64,000 nt of DNA from DAHUYF01 sp035553515 (GCA_035553515.1 DATNDG010000006.1:42999-106998); one strand, 5' to 3'; shown: positions 26,499-41,593, counted from the first letter of the stretch. The notes: generated from the letters alone by a model not told the origin. Made by a program: numbers and translations.

Positions 26499-26567
26499 CG
26501 CGGCTTGCGCCGCGCGAAGGTCCCCGTCACGCGCCGGGTGACTTTCGCCTCGCGCGCCGAAGCCGCG
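26499..26567. repeat. Long interrupted palindrome
   Basis: A 69-base imperfect inverted repeat with three nested perfect stems: CGCGGCTT (26499-26506)/AAGCCGCG (26560-26567), CGCGCGA (26511-26517)/TCGCGCG (26550-26556), and GTCAC (26526-26530)/GTGAC (26538-26542) around a 7-base loop. It sits 30 bases after the MBL stop. It may be a structured RNA element, a Rho-type terminator or a copy of a dispersed palindromic repeat. Confidence 0.4.
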
Positions 26568-26642
26568 CAAATCGGCCATTTCCGGGTGTAGTCGCCGAGC
26601 GCGAGGCAGGAGCGCGCGCCGCGCAGGCGGCCGGACAAAAAA

Positions 26643-26660
26643 CTGTCACCGAAGCGTGAT
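26643..26660 (+). promoter_or_regulatory. Pho-box-like site
   Basis: CTGTCAC-N4-GCGTGAT sits 34 bases before the first gene of the lipid operon. The rhizobial PhoB box is two CTGTCAT half-sites spaced by four bases; the first half matches 6 of 7, the second 4 of 7. Position and operon content support it, the weak second half does not. The same bases also form an imperfect dyad (TGTCAC/GTGATA). Confidence 0.4.
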
Positions 26661-26694
26661 AGCAAGCTGCGAGCGCAACCCATCCGAGGAGCGC

Positions 26695-27081
26695 ATGCAG
26701 TTCATGACACCGGATCGCCGCCTCCGTACGGCGGTAAAGTATGGCTGGACCCGGCTGATCAGCGCGTCACGGCCGCGATACCGCTTCAATCTACGCCGGC
26801 AGGGCCGGCACCCGGCCATGGGCGCGTTGGTCGAACCGCTGCCCGAGAGCATCGATCCCGTCGCGCTCACCGTACTCGCCGTCAACCGGCTCGGACCCGC
26901 GACGTTGCGCACCGTGGCGAACGGCAAGCCGCTTACCGTCACAGTGCCCGACGCGCGCATCGGCGAGATCTTCCGCGCAGCGCTCGCCGAAATGCAGAAG
27001 ACCCGGACCACCGATCGGCTCATCGACGTCGTCATTGCCGGTGAGGACACTGGTGCAAGACGCGCCGTCAGCGCCGCCTGA
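26695..27081 (+). CDS. Hypothetical protein, first gene of the lipid operon
   Basis: 128 aa, not recognised. The N-terminus is basic (RRLRTAVKYGWTRLISASRPRY), then NPRR-free middle, a PLPESIDPVALTVLAVNRLG stretch and a C-terminal alpha/beta part ending VVIAGEDTGARRAVSAA. No signal peptide or clear helix. The ATG follows CCGAGGAGC. It overlaps the methyltransferase gene by about 29 bases, so it is in the same operon as PlcP and the glycosyltransferase; a role in lipid turnover is only inferred from that. Confidence 0.65.
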   Translation: MQFMTPDRRLRTAVKYGWTRLISASRPRYRFNLRRQGRHPAMGALVEPLPESIDPVALTVLAVNRLGPATLRTVANGKPLTVTVPDARIGEIFRAALAEMQKTRTTDRLIDVVIAGEDTGARRAVSAA

Positions 27082-27694
27082 CGGACAGGCGGGCCGCCGC
27101 CGCGGCGCCTCCACCGGCGACCGGCAGATCTTCTTCCGCCATTGGCTGCGCAATCCTCTGGGCATCGGTGCGGCGCTGCCGAGCGGCACCAAGGTCGCAC
27201 GGGCGATGGCGCGCGAGCTGAGACTCGATCGCCCGGGCCTCGTGCTCGAACTCGGCGGCGGCACGGGCGGAGTGACCCGCGGCCTACTCGCCGCGGGCTG
27301 CCCGCTGGAGCGGCTCGCCGCTATCGAGCGCGAGCCCGATCTTGCCGTGTATCTGGCGCGGCGGTTCATCGGCCTCAGAGTCATCGAGGGCGATGCCTGC
27401 GACGCCGACGCCCTGCTCGCCAAAGCGGGCATCGATCAGCTCGCAACCGTCGTTTCAAGCCTGCCGATCAAGTGGTTCCCGCGCCCGGCACAACGCGCCC
27501 TCCTCGACGCCTGTTTCGCCCGGCTCGGCGCAGATGGCAATTTCGTTCAGCTCACCAACGCGCTGGCGTCGCCGATACCGGCCGCGGAACTCGGTCTCTC
27601 CGGCGAGGAAGTCGCGCGCATCTGGGCACACTTCCTGCCGGTGCAAATCTGGCGCTACCGCCGGCTCCCGGCAGGAAAGAGCAGCCGATGCTGA
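27053..27694 (+). CDS. SAM-dependent methyltransferase (PmtA-like)
   Basis: 213 aa from a GTG with GAGGA (27043-27047) upstream; a TTG at 27035 would add six residues. SAM-binding motif I is VLELGGGTGGVTRGLL, with an acidic residue (AIEREPDL) at the end of strand 2. The FFRHWLRNPLGIGAALPSG lead-in is characteristic of the family that includes the rhizobial phospholipid N-methyltransferase PmtA, which converts phosphatidylethanolamine to phosphatidylcholine. The exact substrate is not proven; rRNA adenine dimethyltransferase is a related alternative. It overlaps PlcP by 7 bases. Confidence 0.75.
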   Translation: MQDAPSAPPDGQAGRRRGASTGDRQIFFRHWLRNPLGIGAALPSGTKVARAMARELRLDRPGLVLELGGGTGGVTRGLLAAGCPLERLAAIEREPDLAVYLARRFIGLRVIEGDACDADALLAKAGIDQLATVVSSLPIKWFPRPAQRALLDACFARLGADGNFVQLTNALASPIPAAELGLSGEEVARIWAHFLPVQIWRYRRLPAGKSSRC

Positions 27695-28506
27695 AGCTGC
27701 CCCGGCAGTTCCGCACCATCTGGATCTCGGACGTCCATCTCGGCACGCGCGGGTGCAAAGCGGAGTTCCTGCTCGATTTCCTCCGCCATACCGAGTCCGA
27801 GTATCTCTACCTCGTCGGGGACATCGTCGATGGCTGGCGGCTCAGGCGCTCCTGGTACTGGGCGCAGACGCATAACGACGTCATCCAGAAGGTGCTTCGC
27901 AAGGCGCGCAAGGGCACGAAAGTCATTTACGTGCCGGGAAACCATGACGAGTGGCTGCGCGACTATACCGAGCTGCAGCTCGGCGGGGTCTGGTTGCTCG
28001 ACGAGGTCGTGCACATCACCGCCGACGGCCGGAAGCTGTTGGTCCTGCACGGGGACGCCTTCGACGGCGTCGTCCGCTACGCGCGCTGGCTGGCGCTGCT
28101 CGGCGACTGGGCCTACACCGCGGCGCTGCAGTTCAATCACTATTTCAATCTGATCCGGCGACGCTTCGGTTATCCCTACTGGTCGCTTTCAGCCTATCTG
28201 AAGAGCCGCGTCAAGAATGCGGTCGAATTCGTCAGCAACTTCGCCGATGCGATTGCCGACGAGGCAAAAAATCGGGGCGTCGACGGCATCGTCTGCGGAC
28301 ATATCCATCAGGCGGAAATGCGCAGCATTGGCGGGGTGCTCTACTGCAACGACGGCGACTGGGTCGAAAGCTGCACGGCGCTTGTCGAGCATGAGGACGG
28401 CAGGCTCGAGATCCTGCGCTGGGCCGACCTGCGCGCGCTCGATCCGTTCGCCTTGCGCAGCGCCAGTCAGCGGGAGCTGGCGACGCTGGGCGCGGAAGAA
28501 CCGTGA
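27688..28506 (+). CDS. plcP: PlcP-type phospholipase C (metallophosphoesterase)
   Basis: A 272-aa calcineurin-like phosphoesterase of the LpxH-related PlcP group: ISDVHLGTRGCKAEFLLDFL (D15, H17), VGDIVDGWRLRRSWYW, VPGNHDEWLRDY, LHGDAFDGVVRYARWLA, and CGHIHQ followed by YCNDGDWVESCTA. In Sinorhizobium and marine alphaproteobacteria PlcP hydrolyses phosphatidylcholine and -ethanolamine to diacylglycerol under phosphate starvation. The following gene is a diacylglycerol-glycosyltransferase candidate overlapping by 4 bases, the known plcP-agt pairing, which makes this call stronger than a generic UDP-diacylglucosamine hydrolase. Confidence 0.85.
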   Translation: MLKLPRQFRTIWISDVHLGTRGCKAEFLLDFLRHTESEYLYLVGDIVDGWRLRRSWYWAQTHNDVIQKVLRKARKGTKVIYVPGNHDEWLRDYTELQLGGVWLLDEVVHITADGRKLLVLHGDAFDGVVRYARWLALLGDWAYTAALQFNHYFNLIRRRFGYPYWSLSAYLKSRVKNAVEFVSNFADAIADEAKNRGVDGIVCGHIHQAEMRSIGGVLYCNDGDWVESCTALVEHEDGRLEILRWADLRALDPFALRSASQRELATLGAEEP

Positions 28507-29504
28507 GGATTGCCCTCGTCAGCGACGCCTGGGCACCCCAGGTGAATGGCGTTGTCCGCACTTTGACGGCACTGATGCGCGAGCTGGCCCGACGCGAGCA
28601 TACAGTCGCCCGTATCACGCCCGACCTGTTTCGCACCCTGCCTTGCCCGACATATCCCGAAATCCGCCTTGCGCTGCGCCCCTCCGCCCGCGTCGCCGAG
28701 CTGATTGAGGAGGCGGAGCCGGATGCCATCCACATCACCACCGAAGGGCCGCTCGGAATCGCGGCGCGGCGCTACTGCCTGCGCCGCGGCTACGGATTCA
28801 CCACGGCCTTCCATACGCGCTTTCCCGAATATGTCGCGGCCCGCTTCTCGGTGCCGGCCGCCTGGAGCTACGCGCTCATGCGCCGATTCCATGCGCCGTC
28901 CAAGGGCGTGATGGTGGCAACCGACACCGTCCGGCGCGAGCTCGCAGCGCGCGGCTTCGGCAACCTCCGGCGCTGGAGCCGTGGCGTCGACGCGGAGCTT
29001 TATGATCCGGCCTTGCGCAGCGATCTCGACGGGCTCACGCGACCGATCTTCCTCAGCGTCGGCCGCGTCGCGGTCGAGAAGAACTTCGGCGCCTTCCTCG
29101 GTCTCGACCTGCCGGGCTCCAAGGTGGTGGTGGGCGACGGGCCGTTGCTCGACGAGCTGCGCCGGCGTCATCCCGAGGCGCGTTTCCTCGGTAAGCGCGA
29201 GGGGCGCGACCTGGCGCAGCTTTATGCATCGGCCGACGTTTTTGTTTTTCCGAGCCGCACCGACACCTTCGGCCTGGTGCTGCTCGAAGCACTCGCCTCC
29301 GGGCTCCCGGTCGCCGCCTACCCCGTTCCGGGTCCGCTCGACGTGATCGGTGCCAGCGGCGTCGGCGTTCTCGACGAGGATCTGCGATGCGCCGCGCTCG
29401 CCGCGCTCGATATTTCGCGCGAGCGCTGCCGCGAGCACGCCTTGCGCTACACCTGGACCGCGTCGGCCGACCAGTTCATCGAAAATCTCTGGCCGTTGAG
29501 CTAG
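28503..29504 (+). CDS. agt: GT4 glycosyltransferase, probable glycolipid synthase (Agt-like)
   Basis: A 333-aa GT-B glycosyltransferase starting at a GTG that overlaps the plcP stop (GTGA). The N-terminal domain starts RIALVSDAWAPQVNGVVRTL, the acceptor/pocket loop has THFHTRFPEY-like TAFHTRFPEY, and the C-terminal domain has the family 4 E-x7-E motif in FPSRTDTFGLVLLEALASGLPVAAYPV. In alphaproteobacteria the gene paired with plcP glycosylates diacylglycerol to glucosyl- or glucuronosyl-diacylglycerol that replaces phospholipids. The sugar donor is not readable. Confidence 0.8.
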   Translation: MRIALVSDAWAPQVNGVVRTLTALMRELARREHTVARITPDLFRTLPCPTYPEIRLALRPSARVAELIEEAEPDAIHITTEGPLGIAARRYCLRRGYGFTTAFHTRFPEYVAARFSVPAAWSYALMRRFHAPSKGVMVATDTVRRELAARGFGNLRRWSRGVDAELYDPALRSDLDGLTRPIFLSVGRVAVEKNFGAFLGLDLPGSKVVVGDGPLLDELRRRHPEARFLGKREGRDLAQLYASADVFVFPSRTDTFGLVLLEALASGLPVAAYPVPGPLDVIGASGVGVLDEDLRCAALAALDISRERCREHALRYTWTASADQFIENLWPLS

Positions 29505-29541
29505 GCGAGCCCCGCGCCTGACCGGGTTCGCGGCGCCCCAC

Positions 29542-29964
29542 TCACTCCGCTTCAGGCCGGGCCTGACGCAAGCGCTTGATGCGCGAGCGCCCCGCTTTCT
29601 CCGAGAGCCGCCTTTCGCGAGATCCTCCGGTGGGCCGCGTCGGCCGACGGGGTTTTGGAACGATTGCCGCGCGGCGGATCAGGTCGATGAGGCGTGCCAG
29701 CGCATCGGCTCGGTTGCGCTCGCGCGTGCGGAAGCGCTCGGCGGTGATCACCAGCACCCCCTCCTTGGTCATCCGCCGCCCGGCCAGCACGGCGAGCCGC
29801 CGGCGGGTACCCTCGTCGAGCGCCGGCGACTGTGCTGCCGCGAAGCGAAGCTGGACCGCGGTCGCCACCTTGTTGACGTTCTGCCCGCCGGGACCGCCGG
29901 CGCGGATATAGCTCTCCTCGATTTCGCTCCCATCGAGGAAGATGCGGGGGGTCACACGGATCAT
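29542..29964 (-). CDS. arfB: Alternative ribosome-rescue factor ArfB (aminoacyl-tRNA hydrolase)
   Basis: 140 aa with the release-factor GGQ motif in GGPGGQNVNKVATAVQLRF and a very basic tail (RRPTRPTGGSRERRLSEKAGRSR) that inserts in the mRNA channel. ArfB/YaeJ frees ribosomes stalled on non-stop mRNA by hydrolysing peptidyl-tRNA. The start MIRVTPRIFLDG is set by homology; the frame stays open far upstream but that part is antisense to the histidine kinase gene. The 87-base gap to the divergent kinase start probably holds both promoters. Confidence 0.94.
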   Translation of the reverse strand: MIRVTPRIFLDGSEIEESYIRAGGPGGQNVNKVATAVQLRFAAAQSPALDEGTRRRLAVLAGRRMTKEGVLVITAERFRTRERNRADALARLIDLIRRAAIVPKPRRPTRPTGGSRERRLSEKAGRSRIKRLRQARPEAE

Positions 29965-30051
29965 TGCGCCATCCTGGCAGGGGCTCCGGCGTTCAAATTT
30001 GTTAACCATTATTTGCCATGCTTGCAGGAAGACCAAGCGGCTTCGGACACC

Positions 30052-31881
<1,830 letters not shown>

Positions 31882-31961
31882 GGCACGGGCGATATCGAAT
31901 TGCATTCCGCCGCCCCGCCGCGCACCATCGCGCGGAACGGAACGCGTATCGGGGGAAGCGG

Positions 31962-32750
31962 ATGGGGCGGCTACAGGGAAAACGGGCGATCGTCACCGGC
32001 GCGGGCAGCGGGATCGGCCGCGCCAGCGCCAAGCTCTTCGCCGCCGAAGGCGCAGCGGTGATGGCGGTCGACAAGACGCCCCCGGCCATCGAGGAAACGG
32101 CGGCGGAGATCAAGGCGGCCGGCGGCAAGGTTATCGCAGTTGCCGCGGACGCCGGCGCCGAAGCCGACGTCCAGGGCTTCATCCAGAAGGCGGTGAAGGA
32201 ACTCGGCGGCATCGACGTGATCTTCGCCAATGCCGGCATCAGCGGCGGGCTGGTGCCGCTCTTCGAGCAGTCGGTGGAGCTCTGGCGCGAGATCCTGCGG
32301 GTGAACCTGATCGGCCCGTTCCTCGCCATCCGCCATGGCGCGCCGGTCATGGCGAAGCAGGGCAAAGGCTCGATCATCTGCACCGCTTCCGTGGGGGGCT
32401 TGCGCGCCAATGCCGGCGGCCATCCCTATAGCGCCAGCAAAGCGGGGGTGATCAGCCTGGTCCAGACGGCGGCGAACTCGCTCTCCGGCACCGGCATCCG
32501 AATCAATGCGATCTGCCCCGGGCTGATCGAGACCGGCATGACCCGGCCGCTCTTCGAGCGCGCCCGCGAGCACGGTACGGAGGGCAAGATCGGCCAGCTG
32601 AACCCGCTGCAGCGGCACGGCGAGCCGCAGGAGATCGCCGCCATGGCCCTCTTCCTCGCCAGCGACGAGGCCTCCTACGTCAATGGTCAGGCCATTGCCG
32701 TCGACGGCGGGTTGTCAAGCACCCATCCCTTCGCCCGGCAGCGCCGCTGA
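31962..32750 (+). CDS. SDR family NAD(P)-dependent oxidoreductase
   Basis: A 262-aa classical short-chain dehydrogenase. Cofactor motif TGAGSGIG, NAG motif in FANAGISGG, catalytic Ser in ICTASVGG, and YSASKAG with the catalytic Tyr and Lys. The acidic residue at the end of strand 2 (AVDKTP) suggests NAD(H) preference. A GGGGGAAG Shine-Dalgarno precedes the ATG. Substrate unknown. It follows the histidine kinase by 80 bases and precedes gltB by 226. Confidence 0.92.
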   Translation: MGRLQGKRAIVTGAGSGIGRASAKLFAAEGAAVMAVDKTPPAIEETAAEIKAAGGKVIAVAADAGAEADVQGFIQKAVKELGGIDVIFANAGISGGLVPLFEQSVELWREILRVNLIGPFLAIRHGAPVMAKQGKGSIICTASVGGLRANAGGHPYSASKAGVISLVQTAANSLSGTGIRINAICPGLIETGMTRPLFERAREHGTEGKIGQLNPLQRHGEPQEIAAMALFLASDEASYVNGQAIAVDGGLSSTHPFARQRR

Positions 32751-32756
32751 GAGGAC

Positions 32757-32773
32757 TGAAACGGCAGGTTTCA
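32757..32773. terminator. Weak hairpin after the SDR gene
   Basis: TGAAAC-N5-GTTTCA inverted repeat 7 bases past the SDR stop. The stem is only 6 bp and no T-run follows. The rest of the 226-base gap up to gltB shows a TTGACT -35-like hexamer at 32788 without a convincing -10. Confidence 0.25.
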
Positions 32774-32976
32774 CCGGCCGGCGGCTCTTGACTCCAGGGG
32801 GGCCGGACCGCGATGCTCGCTGGTCAGGCGCAAGACCGGCGGCACTGCCCGCCGGGCGACAGCGCCAGGCAAGAACGATCGCCACGGCGTAGGCATGTCG
32901 GGGTACCCCGTCGGGCGCCGATGGGCGGTCTTCGCGTCCGCGCAGGGTGCGAGTGCACGACCGAGGGGGTGAAAAG

Positions 32977-37620
<4,644 letters not shown>

Positions 37621-37624
37621 GGGT

Positions 37625-39064
37625 ATGGGCAAGCCGACGGGGTTTCTGGAGTTCCAGCGGCGCGAGCGCGGCTATGCGCCGGTCGCCGACCGGGTGCAGC
37701 ACTGGCGCGAATTCGTCCGGCCGCTGCCGGACGAGGAGCTGCGCCGGCAGGGCGGGCGCTGCATGGATTGCGGCACCCCCTTCTGCCATCACGCCTGCCC
37801 GGTGAACAACATCATTCCGGACTGGAACGAGCTCACCTACGAGGGCGACGCGCGCACCGCGCTCGAGGTGCTGCATCGGACCAACAACTTTCCTGACGTG
37901 ACCGGCCGCATCTGCCCGGCGCCCTGCGAGGCCGCCTGCACGCTCAACCTCATTGAGCAGCCGGTCACCATCAAGACGATCGAGCATGAGATCGTCGAGC
38001 GCGGGTGGGCGGAAGGCTGGGTCGAGCCGCAGATCGCCCCACACCGCACCGGAAGACGCGTGGCGGTGATCGGCTCGGGACCGGCAGGCCTTGCCTGCGC
38101 CCAGCAGCTCGCCCGCGCCGGGCACGAGGTCGCCGTCTTCGAGAAGGCGCCGCGCATCGGCGGGCTGCTTCGCTACGGCATCCCCGACTTCAAGCTCGAG
38201 AAGCAGGTCATCGACCGGCGCATCGCGCAGATGCGCGCCGAGGGGGTCGAGTTCCATCCGAACTGCCATATCGGCGTGAACGTGCCTGTCGAGAAGCTGA
38301 TGCAGGGCTATGACGCGATCGTGCTCGCCATCGGCGCCGAGCATCCGCGCGACCTGCCGGTACCGGGACGCGACCTCCAGGGTATTCACTTTGCCATGGA
38401 TTTCCTGACGCAACAGAACCGCCGGGTCGCCAGCGAGAAGGTGCCGGATGAGGAGGCGATCCTCGCCACCGGCCGCGACGTCCTGGTGATCGGCGGCGGC
38501 GATACCGGCTCCGACTGCATTGGCACCTCCAATCGCCACAAGGCGCGCTCGGTGAGCCAGCTCGAGATCCTGCCGCTGCCGCCGCAGCATGAGGAAAAGC
38601 TGGTCACCTGGCCGGATTGGCCGCTGAAGCTCAGGACCTCGAGCTCGCACGAGGAAGGCTGCCACCGCGACTTCGCGGTCACCACCAAGCGCTTCGTCGA
38701 GAAGGACGGGCGGGTCAGCGGGCTCGAGGCGGCGCGCGTCGAATGGGTCAGCGAGAATGGGCGCATGGCCATGCGCGAGCTGCCCGGCAGCCAGTTCACC
38801 ATCAAGACCGATCTGGTCCTGCTCGCCATGGGCTTCGTCCATCCCGTCCATGGCGGCGCGGTCGCGGGCATCGGCGTCGAGCTCGACCCGCGCGGCAACG
38901 TCAAGGCGACCGACCGCGACTACGCCACCTCGGTGCCGAAGGTCTTCGCCGCCGGCGACACGCGGCGCGGCCAGTCGCTGGTCGTCTGGGCGATCCGCGA
39001 AGGCCGCCAATGCGCCCGCGCGGTCGACGAATTCCTGATGGGAAGCTCCGACCTGCCGCGCTGA
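37625..39064 (+). CDS. gltD: Glutamate synthase small subunit
   Basis: A 479-aa GltD. N-terminal 4Fe-4S Cys clusters (GRCMDCGTPFCHHACPV and GRICPAPCEAAC), then FAD site GSGPAGLACAQQLARAG and an NADPH site GGGDTGSDCIG. It oxidises NADPH and passes electrons to GltB. It lies four bases after gltB, a classic gltBD operon. Both subunits are cytoplasmic. Confidence 0.97.
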   Translation: MGKPTGFLEFQRRERGYAPVADRVQHWREFVRPLPDEELRRQGGRCMDCGTPFCHHACPVNNIIPDWNELTYEGDARTALEVLHRTNNFPDVTGRICPAPCEAACTLNLIEQPVTIKTIEHEIVERGWAEGWVEPQIAPHRTGRRVAVIGSGPAGLACAQQLARAGHEVAVFEKAPRIGGLLRYGIPDFKLEKQVIDRRIAQMRAEGVEFHPNCHIGVNVPVEKLMQGYDAIVLAIGAEHPRDLPVPGRDLQGIHFAMDFLTQQNRRVASEKVPDEEAILATGRDVLVIGGGDTGSDCIGTSNRHKARSVSQLEILPLPPQHEEKLVTWPDWPLKLRTSSSHEEGCHRDFAVTTKRFVEKDGRVSGLEAARVEWVSENGRMAMRELPGSQFTIKTDLVLLAMGFVHPVHGGAVAGIGVELDPRGNVKATDRDYATSVPKVFAAGDTRRGQSLVVWAIREGRQCARAVDEFLMGSSDLPR

Positions 39065-39083
39065 CACGGGCGGGATCGGTGCC

Positions 39084-40112
39084 TCACGTGTTGGTCTGCA
39101 CCTCGTCCCAGCCGGCGTCCGTGTACAGCGAAATCCAATTCAGCGCGCGATGCCGTTCTTGCACGACCGTTTCATCAACGAGCGGGCGCAGAGGACGGCT
39201 GTTCAGCGTGGCCTGACGCTGAGCCGCGTTCACCCTGTATTGGAAGTCAAGCTCATCGAGAAGGGTGGTGGTCTGCCGCAGCCGCGCCCCCTCAATGAAC
39301 GCCATCTCGGTGGTCGCGGACAGGAATTCGGAAAGAGTGGTCAATTTGGCGGCTTCGACTGCAAATGACTGCTGCCCGGCTACGCCGAGCGCCCAAAAGA
39401 GGGCTTGCGCCGCCCCAGTGGCCACGGCCGGGGTAATCGATTGCCGCGTCTTGTCACCCTCTTCGAGACCGAGCGCGACCTTCTCCCGGGCCGAAAGCGC
39501 AAGCATGCCGCTGGGCCAAGCGCTTCCCAACTCGGAAAACGAGATTGGGTCACCTTCCGCCGCTGAAGTCAAACGGTGCGCGACGATGAAGGCAGCAAGC
39601 GCACGCTCCGCCACCTCCCTCGGTTCCCGCATCACCGCCTCGGAGTCACCGACGACGGGCGGCAGCTGCGAAAGCAGGGGGATGCCGCGGCGTTTCAAGA
39701 GTTCTTCGGTGCGCGCCTTGCGCGCCCAAGCCTCCGGCGGATAAGGGACCTGAGCCGCCGAATCTCGTTCGCCCGAGAGCCCGACCAGCACGCGGCCGAG
39801 CGGGTCGCAGATTGCTCCCGCGTGGCTCATCACGATGGCATTCGCTTCATAGGCCCAACTCGAAAATTGACCAAGGGCGTCGCGCTCGAATGTCAGCTCC
39901 AAGAAGTGCTTCGTGCGCATGAAGTGCTGCGCCACCTCGAAGGTGGTCGCGGTCCATCTCTTGCCGCCTCGTGCGAAAGCGGTATCGGCGCATCGATTGA
40001 GATGGCTGACGAAACCGGCCATCGACCGGTTGCCCGTCTGACCGAGCTGATGAGGAAAGGTCAGCTCCGGCAAGGCATTTCGCGTGCAAAATGCGGCTAC
40101 GACAATCGCCAT
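39084..40112 (-). CDS. DUF4272 domain-containing protein
   Basis: 342 aa. The middle reads RTEELLKRRGIPLLSQLPPV followed by REPREVAERALAAFIVAHR, the DUF4272 signature (short helix, RGIP, LPP, then R-x-x-E-x-A-x-R-A). The N-terminal ~120 residues (F-x-V-x-x-F-type start MAIVVAAFCTRNALPEL) match the extra domain seen before DUF4272 in many bacteria. No signal or membrane segment. Function unknown; related proteins are often found near toxin or contact-dependent systems but no such gene is here. Base use is slightly less GC-rich than the flanking gltD. Confidence 0.65.
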   Translation of the reverse strand: MAIVVAAFCTRNALPELTFPHQLGQTGNRSMAGFVSHLNRCADTAFARGGKRWTATTFEVAQHFMRTKHFLELTFERDALGQFSSWAYEANAIVMSHAGAICDPLGRVLVGLSGERDSAAQVPYPPEAWARKARTEELLKRRGIPLLSQLPPVVGDSEAVMREPREVAERALAAFIVAHRLTSAAEGDPISFSELGSAWPSGMLALSAREKVALGLEEGDKTRQSITPAVATGAAQALFWALGVAGQQSFAVEAAKLTTLSEFLSATTEMAFIEGARLRQTTTLLDELDFQYRVNAAQRQATLNSRPLRPLVDETVVQERHRALNWISLYTDAGWDEVQTNT

Positions 40113-40291
40113 AGGGCCATTCCTTTCAGTGGCCCCCGACTGATGACGGTGGTTCCCCGCCGCCCCGCTTGGCGGAGCGATCGGCCTCCCGGCCTATTAA
40201 GTTTCCGGCGCGGCGGGGCTCGTTCGGCGGCCCCTGGTTGACGGCGCGCATCCAATCGGAAACTCTCCTTACCCTACCACAGGAGCGCGCC

Positions 40292-41593
40292 ATGGCGAAA
40301 CGGCCGGTTGAGCCGAAGATCATCAAGCCCGAGGACATCGATCCTCGGCATAATTGGGAGCGGCCGATCCCGGCGCTGGGGCCGAGCGCGGTCGACTTCG
40401 AGGAGCGCGTCGATTTCCGCCGCCTCCACCGCTACCGCCTCGCCCGCACGCGCCAGGCGCTGTCGCGATCGGACCTCGGTGCGCTGCTGGTCTTCGACCA
40501 GTACAACATCCGCTACATCACCAGCACGGTGATCGGCAACTGGGCGCGCGACAAGCTCACGCGCTACGCGCTGCTGCCGGGTAGCGGCGAGCCGCATGTC
40601 TGGGATTTCGGCTCGGCAGCGAAGCATCACCGGATGTATGCGCCCTGGCTGCACCAGCACAATTGCCATGCCGGGATGCTGGGGCTGCGCGGCGCCGTCC
40701 ATCCGAAGATCGGCCTCATGCGCAAGGCGGCAGAGGAGATCAAATCGATCCTCGATGAGAACGGCGTCGGCGACATGCCGGTGGGCGTCGATCTCGTCGA
40801 GCCGGCGATGCTGTTCGAGCTGCAGGCCGCCGGCATCGACGTGCGCGACGGGCAGCAGATCATGCTGGACGCGCGCGAGATCAAGAGCGCCGACGAGATC
40901 CAGCTCCTCAACATGTCGGCGGCGCTGGTGGACGGCACCTACCAGACCATCGCTGAGCAGCTGAAGCCGGGCATCCGCGAGAACGAGATCGTGGCGCTCG
41001 CCAACAAGCGGCTCTACGAGCTGGGCTCCGACGACGTCGAGGCGATCAACGCCATTTCCGGCGAGCGCTGCAGCCCGCATCCGCATAATTTCACCGACCG
41101 CCTGATCCGCCCCGGAGATCAGGCCTTCTTCGACATCATCCAGTCCTATATGGGCTATCGCACCTGCTACTACCGGACCTTCAATGTCGGCCGTGCCACG
41201 AGCGCGCAGAAGGACGCCTATCTCAGAGCGCGCGAATGGATCGACGCGTCGATCGAAGCGGTGCGACCGGGCGTCACCACCGACAAGATCGCGGCGTGTT
41301 GGCCCAAGGCGGAGGAGATCGGCTTTTCCAGCGAGATGGAGGCCTTCGGCCTACTCTTCGGCCATGGGCTTGGATTGGGCTTGCACGAGCGGCCGATCAT
41401 CAGCCGGCTCAACTCCTTCGACGATCCCGTCGAGATCAAGGCGGGCATGGTGTTCGCGCTCGAGACCTATTGCCCGGCGAGCGACGGCTATTCCGCGGCG
41501 CGGATCGAGGAGGAAGTCGTGGTGACGCCCAACGGCGCCAAGGTGATCACGCTCTATCCCGCGCAGGAACTGCCGATCGCCAATCCTTATTAG
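40292..41593 (+). CDS. M24 family (creatinase/aminopeptidase P-like) protein, altered metal site
   Basis: 433 aa with an N-terminal creatinase-like domain (ALLVFDQYNIRYITSTV) and an M24 pita-bread domain. Expected dimetal ligands are D-x10-D, H, E, E. Here D281, H358, E391 and E406-408 are present but the second Asp position holds C292 (YRTCYYRTF). Architecture and length resemble DddP-type DMSP lyases and Xaa-Pro peptidases. Whether it is a peptidase, lyase or inactive cannot be said. The start is set by AGGAG before MAKRPVEP. Monocistronic. Confidence 0.85.
   Translation: MAKRPVEPKIIKPEDIDPRHNWERPIPALGPSAVDFEERVDFRRLHRYRLARTRQALSRSDLGALLVFDQYNIRYITSTVIGNWARDKLTRYALLPGSGEPHVWDFGSAAKHHRMYAPWLHQHNCHAGMLGLRGAVHPKIGLMRKAAEEIKSILDENGVGDMPVGVDLVEPAMLFELQAAGIDVRDGQQIMLDAREIKSADEIQLLNMSAALVDGTYQTIAEQLKPGIRENEIVALANKRLYELGSDDVEAINAISGERCSPHPHNFTDRLIRPGDQAFFDIIQSYMGYRTCYYRTFNVGRATSAQKDAYLRAREWIDASIEAVRPGVTTDKIAACWPKAEEIGFSSEMEAFGLLFGHGLGLGLHERPIISRLNSFDDPVEIKAGMVFALETYCPASDGYSAARIEEEVVVTPNGAKVITLYPAQELPIANPY

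Noticed and set aside
26474..26550. tRNA-like look of GAGCCCCCGTCGCGCAACGA after the MBL gene
   Set aside because: D-stem and acceptor arms do not pair and no T-loop is present; the stretch is better explained by the long palindrome.
31930..31961. EcfG-type promoter GGAAC before the SDR gene
   Set aside because: No GTT-type -10 element at 16-17 bases.
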